A program made the position numbers and the translations under genes. Positions 51,131-58,966 of a stretch of DNA of 64,000 bases are shown piece after piece. The DNA is from a virus: the IMG/VR virus record IMGVR_UViG_3300028315_000508, positions 62,001 through 126,000 of that record. One strand, given 5' to 3'. How positions within the stretch are numbered: position 1 is the stretch's first letter; each line of letters opens with the position of its first letter. A model generated the notes under the pieces. That model was not told the DNA's origin. It ran no database searches and saw nothing but the letters and a program-made list of their open reading frames with translations.

Positions 51131-51808
51131 TCAGATCATCCGTATTTCATGAAGGCGGGAAAGATCGACTTCTGGCAGCCGCCCGTACAACCTTCCCATT
51201 CGCCCAGCATACATCGATCTGACCCATCCCAATGGGAAGTCATTGACGACGATGTGCATTGGTACCCCCACTGACGTGCACACTTCAGCCAAACCGCTGA
51301 CAGCTCCGATAAACGCATAGGATACCGAAGCGAGTTTGACACATTCTTTTAATGGCCTCTCGCCGCCAAGATTCTCCAATCTCCATCCGGCATCGATCGC
51401 ACGCTTCGTAAATTCCTCGATCTCATCTTTAGTCGGCCGACGCTGTGCTTTGTCGCCGGTCATAGCATCGAACTGATAGCAAATCAATTTGGAATGCGGG
51501 CGTTTCTTCCAGACCCATAAGGTCCGAAAATAATCGTTACCGAAGTAGTATGGTAATTTCTGGCGATTTGCTCTCTGTGGCACGATCTCAAGCCAGCCGG
51601 GATCAGACAACACTTCCAGACATTCAACGATCTTGTTCTTGACATTTTGATTGAGATCACCGACGAATTCGGAGATGTAGACTGTCCTATCAGACTTGAT
51701 CGAGAGATGGTAGAAGAAATTGAGAGAAGACCAGACGTCGCCCAAACACGGGCTACTTACTGAGTGAATACTTCCAAGTGGGTTGTCATAGTTGCTCAGG
51801 GTCTGCAT
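51131..51808 (-). CDS. glycosyltransferase family 9-like (heptosyltransferase-like) protein, 225 aa
   Basis: The C-terminal part has KLASVSYAFIGAVSGLAEVCTSVGVPMHIV, matching the donor-binding loop of GT9-type GT-B enzymes. The N-terminal half lacks a clear acceptor motif and begins with an unusual Ser/Asn-rich stretch. It could modify a cell-surface or virion glycan. Alone on the minus strand, close to virion-like genes. Confidence 0.6.
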   Translation of the reverse strand: MQTLSNYDNPLGSIHSVSSPCLGDVWSSLNFFYHLSIKSDRTVYISEFVGDLNQNVKNKIVECLEVLSDPGWLEIVPQRANRQKLPYYFGNDYFRTLWVWKKRPHSKLICYQFDAMTGDKAQRRPTKDEIEEFTKRAIDAGWRLENLGGERPLKECVKLASVSYAFIGAVSGLAEVCTSVGVPMHIVVNDFPLGWVRSMYAGRMGRLYGRLPEVDLSRLHEIRMI

Positions 51809-52030
51809 TTAGCATTCTACAGCCTTAAAGCTACCGCCAATATCGACGACGGCAACATTCGAGTCCCATTCTTTCAGCTCGCCAATGAATTTCTCGCCGC
51901 CGATAGCCTCCCAGTGAACGATTTCACCGGGCTGACAGGTCCGATCCAGCTGCTTCGATGGCGGTGGTCTGAACCCGCCAGAACCCTGGAGTTTGATTTT
52001 CGGCAATCCTGCGACGTTTGGCTTACCCAT
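51809..52030 (-). CDS. hypothetical small protein, 73 aa
   Basis: Short basic/Pro start (GFRPPPSKQLDRTC) then beta-rich SH3-like residues (GEIVHWEAIGGEKFIGEL). Abuts the preceding and next genes with 1-base junctions. Unrecognised. Confidence 0.6.
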   Translation of the reverse strand: MGKPNVAGLPKIKLQGSGGFRPPPSKQLDRTCQPGEIVHWEAIGGEKFIGELKEWDSNVAVVDIGGSFKAVEC

Positions 52031-52449
52031 TATTGTGGCATCACGGCCTGCAGATTGGTGATCGTGACAGTGCCGCCTTTGATGAAGTTGATGTTGTCGA
52101 ATTCGATGTCGCCGCCGCCACCAGTTGCCGTGACGTCTCCGTCGATGACAGCCCCGTTGTCTCTGTCATAAATACGGAACCATCCACAGACACCAGTCGC
52201 ATCGACGTTGGTATCGTCAGCGATGGAGTTGGCAAATGCCTGTCCGTTGCTGAAATTCCCGAACGCCGGGTTCGAGAAATTGTTGGTCGCCAGAAGAGTA
52301 CCGGTAGCAGCTACTTGCGGACTAGCCGGTTTGCTACCTGTCCGGAATTCAATGAGACCGTTCGGGTTGGTGGAGCCAACATCGATGAGATCAACGATGG
52401 CGTCACCGGCGTCGTTCCGTGCTTGTGTCGATATGTTGACTGTCATCAA
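52030..52449 (-). CDS. tail-associated structural protein, 139 aa
   Basis: Begins MTVNISTQARNDAGDAIVDL and contains a beta-rich segment (GLIEFRTGSKPASPQVAATGTLL) that reads like the short head/tail proteins often seen upstream of fibre genes. Acidic and Gly/Asn-rich throughout (GGGGDIEFDNINFI). It is preceded by TAAAGATAGTC and overlaps the HTTD-repeat gene by 4 bases. Confidence 0.65.
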   Translation of the reverse strand: MMTVNISTQARNDAGDAIVDLIDVGSTNPNGLIEFRTGSKPASPQVAATGTLLATNNFSNPAFGNFSNGQAFANSIADDTNVDATGVCGWFRIYDRDNGAVIDGDVTATGGGGDIEFDNINFIKGGTVTITNLQAVMPQ

Positions 52450-53570
52450 TGTCTCCGTTTCCGGCGTCTGGATCTATCTACTTGGGTGATTAGACTATCT
52501 TTAATTAGCGGGTCTATTCGCCGCAACCTTCTCGGCAGGAATTGTGGCCGTATCTTTTGGTGATGCTCAACGACAGCGTTCTGTGGTGCTTGCACGTCTG
52601 CAAGCGTGATTTCGACAGCTGGTTGGACGATGCTCGGTGCTCTGACTGTTCCAGACTCCTTTAGCACCGAAGTGACTCTGATAGGAGTATGGAATGTCTC
52701 GAGAACACGAGGCGGTTCCGTTGTAGATTCAATCTTCGGATGCTTGACTTTAGCATCACCAGGCGGCTGAACCACTTCTTGCTTCGTGGCAGCTGTCGCC
52801 TTCGGCGGCAATTGTCGTGGTAAGGATACGCACGGGCAAGGATCAAATGAAAATGGTTCGAATCTGTCGACAACACCCCAACCCCATAAAGCATACAGAA
52901 TTCTTCTATTACTGCCAATAGCCGCCAAGATCTGACCGGCCGGATCGAACGCTTCTGGTAATATGAATTCTCCAGAACCGATCAGCTCAAAGGCTGTCAA
53001 GAACATCGGCCCGCCAGCACCACGATATTCTTCGTATAGCAGAGCTGACGTCGTGTGGTAGACGCTGAATTCAGGCGGCTCGAACAAGAGAGCGTCTGTG
53101 GTGTGTAATTGCCTGCCAGCACTCAGTGCCGCATCTGTAGAATGTGAGATGTCAAAGACAAACGCAATTTTGGCATCTGTCGAATGCGTTAACGAAACCT
53201 CTCCCTGCAGTAATGCATCTGTACTGTGCGTTAGCGAATTTTCGGCCTGAAGCAAGGCATCCGTGGTGTGAGTTCTTGGTAGAACAAACAAAGCGTCCGT
53301 CGTATGAGTTCTGCTAATCTCGGCCTGGAGTAAAGCATCTGTGGTGTGTGTGAGACTGTTCTCGGCCAGTAGCAGGGCGTCTGTGGTATGACTGAGGCTT
53401 GATCCACTGCTAAGCGACGCGTCTGTAGTATGCGTAAGTGACGACGTTCCTTGATTGAGGGCGTCGGTTGTATGGGTCCGCGATTCTTCCGCCAACAGTA
53501 GGGCGTCGGTCGTCTGAATCCGTGAATTTGCACCCGCCAGGGCGTCGGTTGTGTGGACAAGACTCGGCAT
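52446..53570 (-). CDS. HTTDALL-repeat protein 1, 374 aa
   Basis: The first about 175 residues carry about 13 copies of a roughly 14-residue unit with core (S/T)HTTDALL. The remaining about 200 residues share a C-terminal segment with repeat protein 2 (FxLIGSGEFILPEAFDP and following) and end basic (RSRRRKRRH). The regularity suggests a solenoid or fibre shaft. It follows the larger paralogue directly (TAATG). Probably virion-associated, adhesin-like. Confidence 0.65.
   Translation of the reverse strand: MPSLVHTTDALAGANSRIQTTDALLLAEESRTHTTDALNQGTSSLTHTTDASLSSGSSLSHTTDALLLAENSLTHTTDALLQAEISRTHTTDALFVLPRTHTTDALLQAENSLTHSTDALLQGEVSLTHSTDAKIAFVFDISHSTDAALSAGRQLHTTDALLFEPPEFSVYHTTSALLYEEYRGAGGPMFLTAFELIGSGEFILPEAFDPAGQILAAIGSNRRILYALWGWGVVDRFEPFSFDPCPCVSLPRQLPPKATAATKQEVVQPPGDAKVKHPKIESTTEPPRVLETFHTPIRVTSVLKESGTVRAPSIVQPAVEITLADVQAPQNAVVEHHQKIRPQFLPRRLRRIDPLIKDSLITQVDRSRRRKRRH
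52496..52503 (-). promoter_or_regulatory. candidate phage promoter element TAAAGATA
   Basis: On the minus strand TAAAGATAGTC lies 46 bases upstream of the 139-residue gene, but also inside the C-terminal coding part of the preceding repeat protein. Confidence 0.25.
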
Positions 53571-56500
53571 TATCCTCTCCTTCTCCTACGCTGACCTACG
53601 GAGAATGAGGATAACATTCGCGGTGGTTCTTGTACCGCAATCGTTGATTCGTGAGTCACGTGTGCATTTTGCGGTGGCATGATCGCTGCTTCTTCTTTTA
53701 TGGCGATGCTGCTCACCAGGCTCTTGATTGTACCAGCTTTCTTGTTTGGTCTTAATTTCGCCAAGGATTTGTGGAAGTCGCTCTTTGGAATCGGCTTTGG
53801 TATGCGTGATGTAGCCTGTCTCGGTACGACAGATCGTGGCCTTGGTGCCTCTACGGGTTCAATCTCGACCTGTAGCGGTTCCGATGCCGCCAGTTGCTTG
53901 ATGGTGCCAGCTGGCTTACTACTCTTTGTCAGTAATAGAGAGACATCGAAGCTTGTCAGGAATCGAAGAAGCGGTGGCTCTTGCTCTTCTGTTGATTGAA
54001 CCGGTGCGATATAGCTTGGGTCTAGCGACCTTGCCAAGCGTCTCGCCTCGGCTTTCTGAGCCGCTGGTGCGTCAGATTCCTGGAATTTCTGTAAGTCAAA
54101 TGCTGTTGGCCCTGATCCTGTCTCGATTGAGACCAGTGTTGGACGATCAGCATTGAGCGGATCGAGTTCGCCGAGAAGAAGCTTACCAGCCACAACTATG
54201 CAGCGGAACGGCTTAAGCGGTCTGTCGCATGCAAGGACACCGTCTTTGCCCCAACGATAAATCTGTTCGAGGCGTCGTCTGTTCTGGTAGAAAATCTCGA
54301 CTTCGATCTCTTTTGGATCGAATGGCTCTGGCAGCGTGAACGTTCCTTCGCCGACAATCTCGAACTTGGGAAATTCGAATCCATCGTTGGTCGGGCGGAA
54401 GAACGGAACAAAGACACCAAATCCGCTCAGCTCGAACTTGTTGAAATTCAGGACGCCAAGGCCAGGGCCTTCGAAAAGTCCAGAACCGCTGAGCGAGAAC
54501 TCAGAGAAGACGAGCGATCCAGAACCGGTGAAGACTGCCTGTAGTAAAGCGTCTGTCGAGTGGACCAACGTGTTGACTTGAGCCAACTTCGCGTCGGTGG
54601 TGTGTGTCCTAGTATTGTCGACGGCCTGCAACAAAGCGTCTGTTGTATGCAGTCGCGATGTTTCGCCAAGCAGCAAAGCGTCGGTAGTGTGTGATCTGCT
54701 TTCTTCGGCTTGGAGTAAGCTGTCCGTTGTGTGAGTCAGCTGCTGATCTGCAAGCTGTAACAAAGCATCGGTGGTGTGAGTTCTTTCCACATCGACCGAT
54801 TGCAGTAATGCGTTGGTGAAGTGGAACCTTTGTCCGGCTCCCTCCATCAGTGCGTCAGTAGAATGTGTGAGTTGACTTGTCGCCTGGAGGAGAGCGTCTG
54901 TGGTGTGACTTAGGCTTCCTTCGGAGAACAATAAAGCATCGGTAGTCTGAGTCAATGACCCTTCGCTGAATAATAGCGAATCAGTCGTATGCGTCAGACT
55001 GACGACGGCCTGCAAAAGAGCATCGGTGGTGTGGATCGCGGATCGTTCGCCGAATAGCAAAGCGTCCGTTGTATGGGTTCTTGACTCTTCGGCCTGAAGA
55101 AGAGCGTCGGTCGTGTGAGTCGTTGATCCTTCGCTCGACAAAAATGCGTCTGTCGTGTGTGTCCGAGATTCCTCAGACAGCAATAGAGCATCTGTCGTGT
55201 GTTCTTCAGATCCTTCACTGAAGAGAAAGGCGTCAGTCGTGTGTGTCCGAGATTCTGCCGTGAACAAGAGAGCGTCAGTGGTGTGAACCCTCTCGTTGTT
55301 GACTGCCTGTAGTAAGGCGTCAGTCGTGTGGACAATGGCTCCTTGGCTCGATAGGAAGGCATCGGTGGTGTGGGTCCGACTTTCTTCGGCGAAGAGCAAC
55401 GCGTCGGTGGTGTGGGTCCGACTTTCTTCGGCGAAGAGCAACGCGTCGGTGGTGTGGGTCCGACTCTCCTCGGCCAATAAGAGAGCATCAGTTGTGTGGG
55501 TTCGGCTCTCCTCCGCCAGCAACAGGGCGTCAGTGGTGTGAGTCAGCGACCTTTCGCTGAATAATAACGCATCGGTGGTGTGGGTCCGACTCTCCTCGGC
55601 CAGCAACAGAGCGTCTGTTGTGTGAGTCGTGGTGCCAGCTCCTGAGAGAAGAGCGTCGGTGGTGTGGGTCCGACTCTCTTCGGCAAACAGGAGAGCATCA
55701 GTGGTATGCGTGAGCGATCGCTCACTGAAGAGCAGAGCATCGGTGGTGTGAGTCCGCGATCCCTCACTTAGCAGCAAGGCATCGGTGGTATGCGTTCTCG
55801 CTCCGGCCCCTTCTAGCAACGTATCAGTAGTGTGGGTCAGACTATTTTCAGCCTGAAGCAAGGCATCGGTTGAGTGTGTCAACGACCCTTCACTGAATAG
55901 AAGGGCGTCTGTGGTGTGGGTCAGGCTATTTTCAGAAAATAAGAGAGCGTCGGTGGTATGAACCCGGCTCTCTTCCGCCAGTAGGAGGGCGTCTGTTGTG
56001 TGGGTCAGGCTATTTTCAGCCTGCAACAAAGCATCGGTCGTATGGGTCCGAGACTGTTCGCTCAGGAGTAAAGCGTCTGTTGTGTGAGTCCGAGATTCTT
56101 CCGCCAGTAGGAGGGCGTCAGTGGTGTGTGTCCTCGATTCTTCAGCAAGCAAAAGAGCGTCGGTGGTGTGGGTTCGGCTCTCTTCCGCCAACAACAGAGC
56201 GTCAGTTGTGTGAGTTCGAGATTCTTCACTGAAGAGCAACGCATCGGTGGTGTGCGTTCTTGATCCTTCACTGAAGAGTAATGCGTCAGTGGTGTGCGTC
56301 CTTGACACATTGACGGCTTGAAGCAAAGCATCTGTCGTATGCGTTAATGCTCCCTGACTGGTCAGGAACGCGTCGGTTGTGTGCGTTCTCGACTCTTCCG
56401 ACAACAGAAGGGCGTCGGTGGTATGGGATAAAGTACGCTCGAAGAATAATGACGCATCTGTGGTGTGCGTGAGCGATCGCTCTGTGAATAACAGAGCATC

Positions 56501-56824
56501 CGTAGTATGGGATAGGGTGCCTTCGGAGAGCAGTAACGCGTCAGTTGTGTGCGTTCTCGACTCTTCGCTGAGGAGTAGAGCGTCGGTGGTGTGAGTCCGA
56601 CTCACCTCAGCCTGAAGCAAGGCATCGGTAGTGTGGGTCCTGGACTGCTCGCTCAGGAGTAGGGCGTCGGTAGTGTGAGTCCTGGACTGCTCTGTCGCTT
56701 GGCTTTGGAGACTTGAGTCTGTGGTGTGGGTAAGCGACTGCTCAGCGAGGTTCAGACCGTCCGTAGTGTGGGTACGGGAATTCGCACCGGCTAGAGCATC
56801 AGTTGTATGGTCAAGACTTGGCAT
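53570..56824 (-). CDS. HTTDALL-repeat protein 2, 1084 aa
   Basis: I count about 54 tandem copies of a 14-residue unit. The core HTTD(A)LL is very conserved; the following four or five residues fall into classes (LAEES, FSEGS, QAENS, SEQSR). The repeats occupy about residues 5-770. The C-terminal about 300 residues switch to strand-rich Gly/Phe sequence (SGSGSLVFSEFSLSG), a folded segment similar to protein 1, then a basic tail (SVGQRRRRRG). Repeat-rich genes like this are slippage-prone, so length may vary between relatives. Probably a long fibre or adhesin. A CAAAGATA element precedes it by 21 bases. Confidence 0.7.
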   Translation of the reverse strand: MPSLDHTTDALAGANSRTHTTDGLNLAEQSLTHTTDSSLQSQATEQSRTHTTDALLLSEQSRTHTTDALLQAEVSRTHTTDALLLSEESRTHTTDALLLSEGTLSHTTDALLFTERSLTHTTDASLFFERTLSHTTDALLLSEESRTHTTDAFLTSQGALTHTTDALLQAVNVSRTHTTDALLFSEGSRTHTTDALLFSEESRTHTTDALLLAEESRTHTTDALLLAEESRTHTTDALLLAEESRTHTTDALLLSEQSRTHTTDALLQAENSLTHTTDALLLAEESRVHTTDALLFSENSLTHTTDALLFSEGSLTHSTDALLQAENSLTHTTDTLLEGAGARTHTTDALLLSEGSRTHTTDALLFSERSLTHTTDALLFAEESRTHTTDALLSGAGTTTHTTDALLLAEESRTHTTDALLFSERSLTHTTDALLLAEESRTHTTDALLLAEESRTHTTDALLFAEESRTHTTDALLFAEESRTHTTDAFLSSQGAIVHTTDALLQAVNNERVHTTDALLFTAESRTHTTDAFLFSEGSEEHTTDALLLSEESRTHTTDAFLSSEGSTTHTTDALLQAEESRTHTTDALLFGERSAIHTTDALLQAVVSLTHTTDSLLFSEGSLTQTTDALLFSEGSLSHTTDALLQATSQLTHSTDALMEGAGQRFHFTNALLQSVDVERTHTTDALLQLADQQLTHTTDSLLQAEESRSHTTDALLLGETSRLHTTDALLQAVDNTRTHTTDAKLAQVNTLVHSTDALLQAVFTGSGSLVFSEFSLSGSGLFEGPGLGVLNFNKFELSGFGVFVPFFRPTNDGFEFPKFEIVGEGTFTLPEPFDPKEIEVEIFYQNRRRLEQIYRWGKDGVLACDRPLKPFRCIVVAGKLLLGELDPLNADRPTLVSIETGSGPTAFDLQKFQESDAPAAQKAEARRLARSLDPSYIAPVQSTEEQEPPLLRFLTSFDVSLLLTKSSKPAGTIKQLAASEPLQVEIEPVEAPRPRSVVPRQATSRIPKPIPKSDFHKSLAKLRPNKKAGTIKSLVSSIAIKEEAAIMPPQNAHVTHESTIAVQEPPRMLSSFSVGQRRRRRG

Positions 56825-56831
56825 ACATCGT

Positions 56832-56856
56832 CCCCAAAGTTACTGTATCTTTGGGG
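56832..56856. promoter_or_regulatory. CAAAG-centred inverted repeat before repeat gene 2
   Basis: CCCCAAAG, 9 bases, CTTTGGGG: perfect 8-base arms. The right arm overlaps the minus-strand CAAAGATA (56846-56853). It may be an operator, or a terminator for the minus-strand gene to its right (stop at 56866), just before the next promoter. Confidence 0.4.
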
Positions 56857-56865
56857 TCTGATGTG

Positions 56866-57126
56866 TCAATTGCTGACTTTTTGCCAGTAAGCGTGAATTA
56901 CCCCAGGTTCAGATCTGGTAATGATCTTTTTGTAGAGCACATTCAGACGAGCGTTGTAATAGTAGTCCCCTCGGTAGGTAGCGGGGTCTGGTTCGAACGC
57001 CGTTGGCTCAATTACAGTTGCCCCGTCCAGCTCGAGGAACCACACTGTATTGTTGTTCCCGACGCTGCGTTTCCCGCGACGCTCGTAGAGGTCATCCAGA
57101 AATGCTTGTGTTTGTTCGCTTGACAT
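56866..57126 (-). CDS. hypothetical small protein, 86 aa
   Basis: The start at 57126 follows TGGAGGATTCC; a much longer reading continues upstream but is not supported. Charged N-terminus (FLDDLYERRGKR) then beta-rich with TVWFLELDGATVIEP and YYYNARLNVLY. Unrecognised. It is the first gene of the minus-strand unit that leads into the repeat proteins. Confidence 0.65.
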   Translation of the reverse strand: MSSEQTQAFLDDLYERRGKRSVGNNNTVWFLELDGATVIEPTAFEPDPATYRGDYYYNARLNVLYKKIITRSEPGVIHAYWQKVSN

Positions 57127-57189
57127 TGGAATCCTCCAATGGTATGTTCGACTCACACGGTATGTATTTCTGAAATGGGAGATCGTGTC

Positions 57190-57696
57190 ATGAAACAAAT
57201 CGTCTTTATCACCGCTGTCACTCTGATGTTTTGTGGATGCCCGAAGAGGCCATACGCTCAAGACCTTGAGGGGCTCACCGGTCCTGCATACGCTGCGGCG
57301 ATGAATGAGAGGTTGCATCGATTGCAAGAAAGGAACGCGGCGAGAGCTGCGACGGCCCCTGCTCCTACAAGGAGGGTAAAGGAGCCTGCGAGAGCAGTTC
57401 AAAGACCCGTGCTTACTGGTCCAGCTTATGCGGCGGCCAGAAGTCAAATGCTGTATCAGTGGCAGCGTAGGAATGCTGCCACTGGCTTTCATGGTCAAGG
57501 TCTTACCGGCCCGTATTATGCAGCTTACGAGGCCAACGTCAAAGCTAACCAGAGGCTTTGGAACGGCACTTGGCCGAACAACTTCTACTACCCCTACTAC
57601 ACCCCTCCTAGAAAGCCAGGAAGCGTCAGTCGTCTCAATGATCCCTGGCTCTGGTACAGTCAACAGCCGTATGGCTGGTTTCAGTGGCGTTACTAA
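57190..57696 (+). CDS. exported protein with LTGPAYAAA repeats, 168 aa
   Basis: The start at 57190 gives KQIVFITAVTLMFCGC, a lipoprotein-type signal with Cys at a lipobox-like FCGC. The unit LTGP(A/Y)YAA(A/Y) recurs three times, separated by helical Arg/Gln-rich segments, and the C-terminus is Tyr/Trp/Pro-rich (FYYPYYTPP). It may bind the cell envelope. Ends at the TAATG start of the next gene. Confidence 0.65.
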   Translation: MKQIVFITAVTLMFCGCPKRPYAQDLEGLTGPAYAAAMNERLHRLQERNAARAATAPAPTRRVKEPARAVQRPVLTGPAYAAARSQMLYQWQRRNAATGFHGQGLTGPYYAAYEANVKANQRLWNGTWPNNFYYPYYTPPRKPGSVSRLNDPWLWYSQQPYGWFQWRY

Positions 57697-58073
57697 TGCA
57701 TTTCTCAGAATTTCTGAATCGCGTCATCGATGACGGGATCGCAGCCGCTCGTGAGGACTATGCTAAACCGGCCCAAAAGCGTAAGCTTGAAGGCTCGATC
57801 GCCGGTTTTGAGGCATGTCGGAACGTCCGCCCTTTGCATGCTCATCAGGATCTCACGGAACTTTTGGATGCGGCGAGAACTTCTACTCATGCCGCTTCGC
57901 TCGGTGACGAACGTGAGGACTATTGGTGGTTCAGATGCTACGAACTCGAGGTCGAGTGGATTTGCAACTGCGTTTCTGCGGTGCTTATCAACGAAGGCAA
58001 ACCTCCAATAATTACTCCTACAGCTCGTGGAGTATTAAAAGCTGCAGATATCATCGGTGTTCGTGCTTCTTAA
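57696..58073 (+). CDS. hypothetical protein, 125 aa
   Basis: Overlaps the lipoprotein stop (TAATG). Helical soluble protein (NRVIDDGIAAAREDYAKP, AGFEACRNVRPLHAHQDL) with a Cys/Trp-containing C-terminal half (YELEVEWICNCVSAV). Unrecognised. It is the last ordinary gene before the hairpin array. Confidence 0.65.
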   Translation: MHFSEFLNRVIDDGIAAAREDYAKPAQKRKLEGSIAGFEACRNVRPLHAHQDLTELLDAARTSTHAASLGDEREDYWWFRCYELEVEWICNCVSAVLINEGKPPIITPTARGVLKAADIIGVRAS

Positions 58074-58699
58074 TGGACCTGTCCGGCACGGTTAGGTCCG
58101 GTACGTTGCGGAGCGGCCCGTTGAGCAAATGCTTGGTAGTCCATGACTTTTCATGGAGTGTCTTGCCCCGGTGCAGCCCGGAACGGCTCGTGATCGTCGC
58201 GGAAGTGCAGTGTAAGGTGACCAATGGTTTCCAAGCGGCTCGGAGGGTAAAGCGAGTCGTGGATTGTACCGGAGCTGCCCGTCTTGAGTAGAGTCCGGCC
58301 CGGCACTGTGAGGAAGCCGATGGCTTTTTCAAGGATGGGTGAGTTTTGTCCCGGTCTCGCCCGGTAAGGTAAGAACCGTTGTGGAACGCACAGGTGGCCG
58401 ATGGCCTTTCTTGGATCGTCGCGTCAAGCGAGGGTTCGGAATGGTAGGCATAGTTTCGGCTAGCGTACGGCTCAGCCCGGAATGTCATGCTTCGGTGGCC
58501 AATGGCTTTACAAGGATAGTCTAGGTGCTGTAATGCTGGTTCGGGATTGGTGCGTAGTGAATCGGTGGTGTATGGTAGCCAACGGCTTTTCGGGGCTAGT
58601 CCAGGCTCGGCGTAGCAGGTCCCGGCAAAGCAGGTGACCGGTTGGCGGGTCAGAGCTTGTCTGGGCAAGGGAGTCCATGACCTTCAACAAGGCAGAAAG
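58074..58699 (+). repeat. hairpin array, left block (7 units)
   Basis: No gene is supported here. Short hairpins begin at 58138, 58219, 58314, 58396, 58497, 58577 and 58672; first-arm sequences run AGTC, GACC, AAGCC, GGCC, GGCC, AGCC, AGTC, each pairing with its partner around a three-base loop (CAT, AAT, GAT, GAT, AAT, AAC, CAT). A T-rich stretch usually follows, then a loosely kept (A/T)(A/T)GGAT(A/C/G)G or GGCTAG. Between hairpins the sequence is rich in CGG and CCGG. Spacing is about 80-102 bases. The last unit runs into the ribosome-binding region of the next gene. Stop-free stretches on both strands here are explained by composition. Confidence 0.8.
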
Positions 58700-58966
58700 A
58701 TGGCAAAGCGTCAGCAGAAGTTCCAGCGGCCGAAGTTCACTGTCGACGAGTCGTTTCTCGGCGTGACGGTTGTCAAGATGAATGATGCGATGAGAGAATT
58801 GCTGTCGCAATTCATCGACGATGTCAATGATGTGGAACCAGAGATTCTGGCTCTCAGCAAGGCACTCATCGACCCCGTCAAGAGCCGTGAACTGCGAGAC
58901 GAGAAGAACAGACGCAACCATCGTCGCAACAGACAAGTATTTGATGAGGAAGAAGCTGTAGCCTAA
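58700..58966 (+). CDS. small basic protein inside the hairpin array, 88 aa
   Basis: The start at MAKRQQKFQRPKF follows CAAGGCAGAAAG. The N- and C-termini are Lys/Arg/Gln/Asn-rich (RDEKNRRNHRRNRQ), the middle is a helix (AMRELLSQFIDDVNDVEPEI). Its stop codon lies in a hairpin unit (58960-58972). The only clear gene within the array, so it is a candidate RNA-binding partner, but this rests on position and charge alone. Confidence 0.65.
   Translation: MAKRQQKFQRPKFTVDESFLGVTVVKMNDAMRELLSQFIDDVNDVEPEILALSKALIDPVKSRELRDEKNRRNHRRNRQVFDEEEAVA

Noticed and set aside
56803-57123. Plus-strand frame opposite the 86-residue gene
   Set aside because: No ribosome site, and protein sense is poorer than on the minus strand.
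57127-57663. Upstream extension of the 86-residue minus-strand gene
   Set aside because: Antisense to the exported protein gene; the start at 57126 has GGAGG.
58051-58668. Minus-strand open frame of 205 codons in the left array block
   Set aside because: Overlaps the repeating hairpins, with Arg/Pro/Ser-rich wording that follows the CGG/CCG composition; the repeats fall in different phases.
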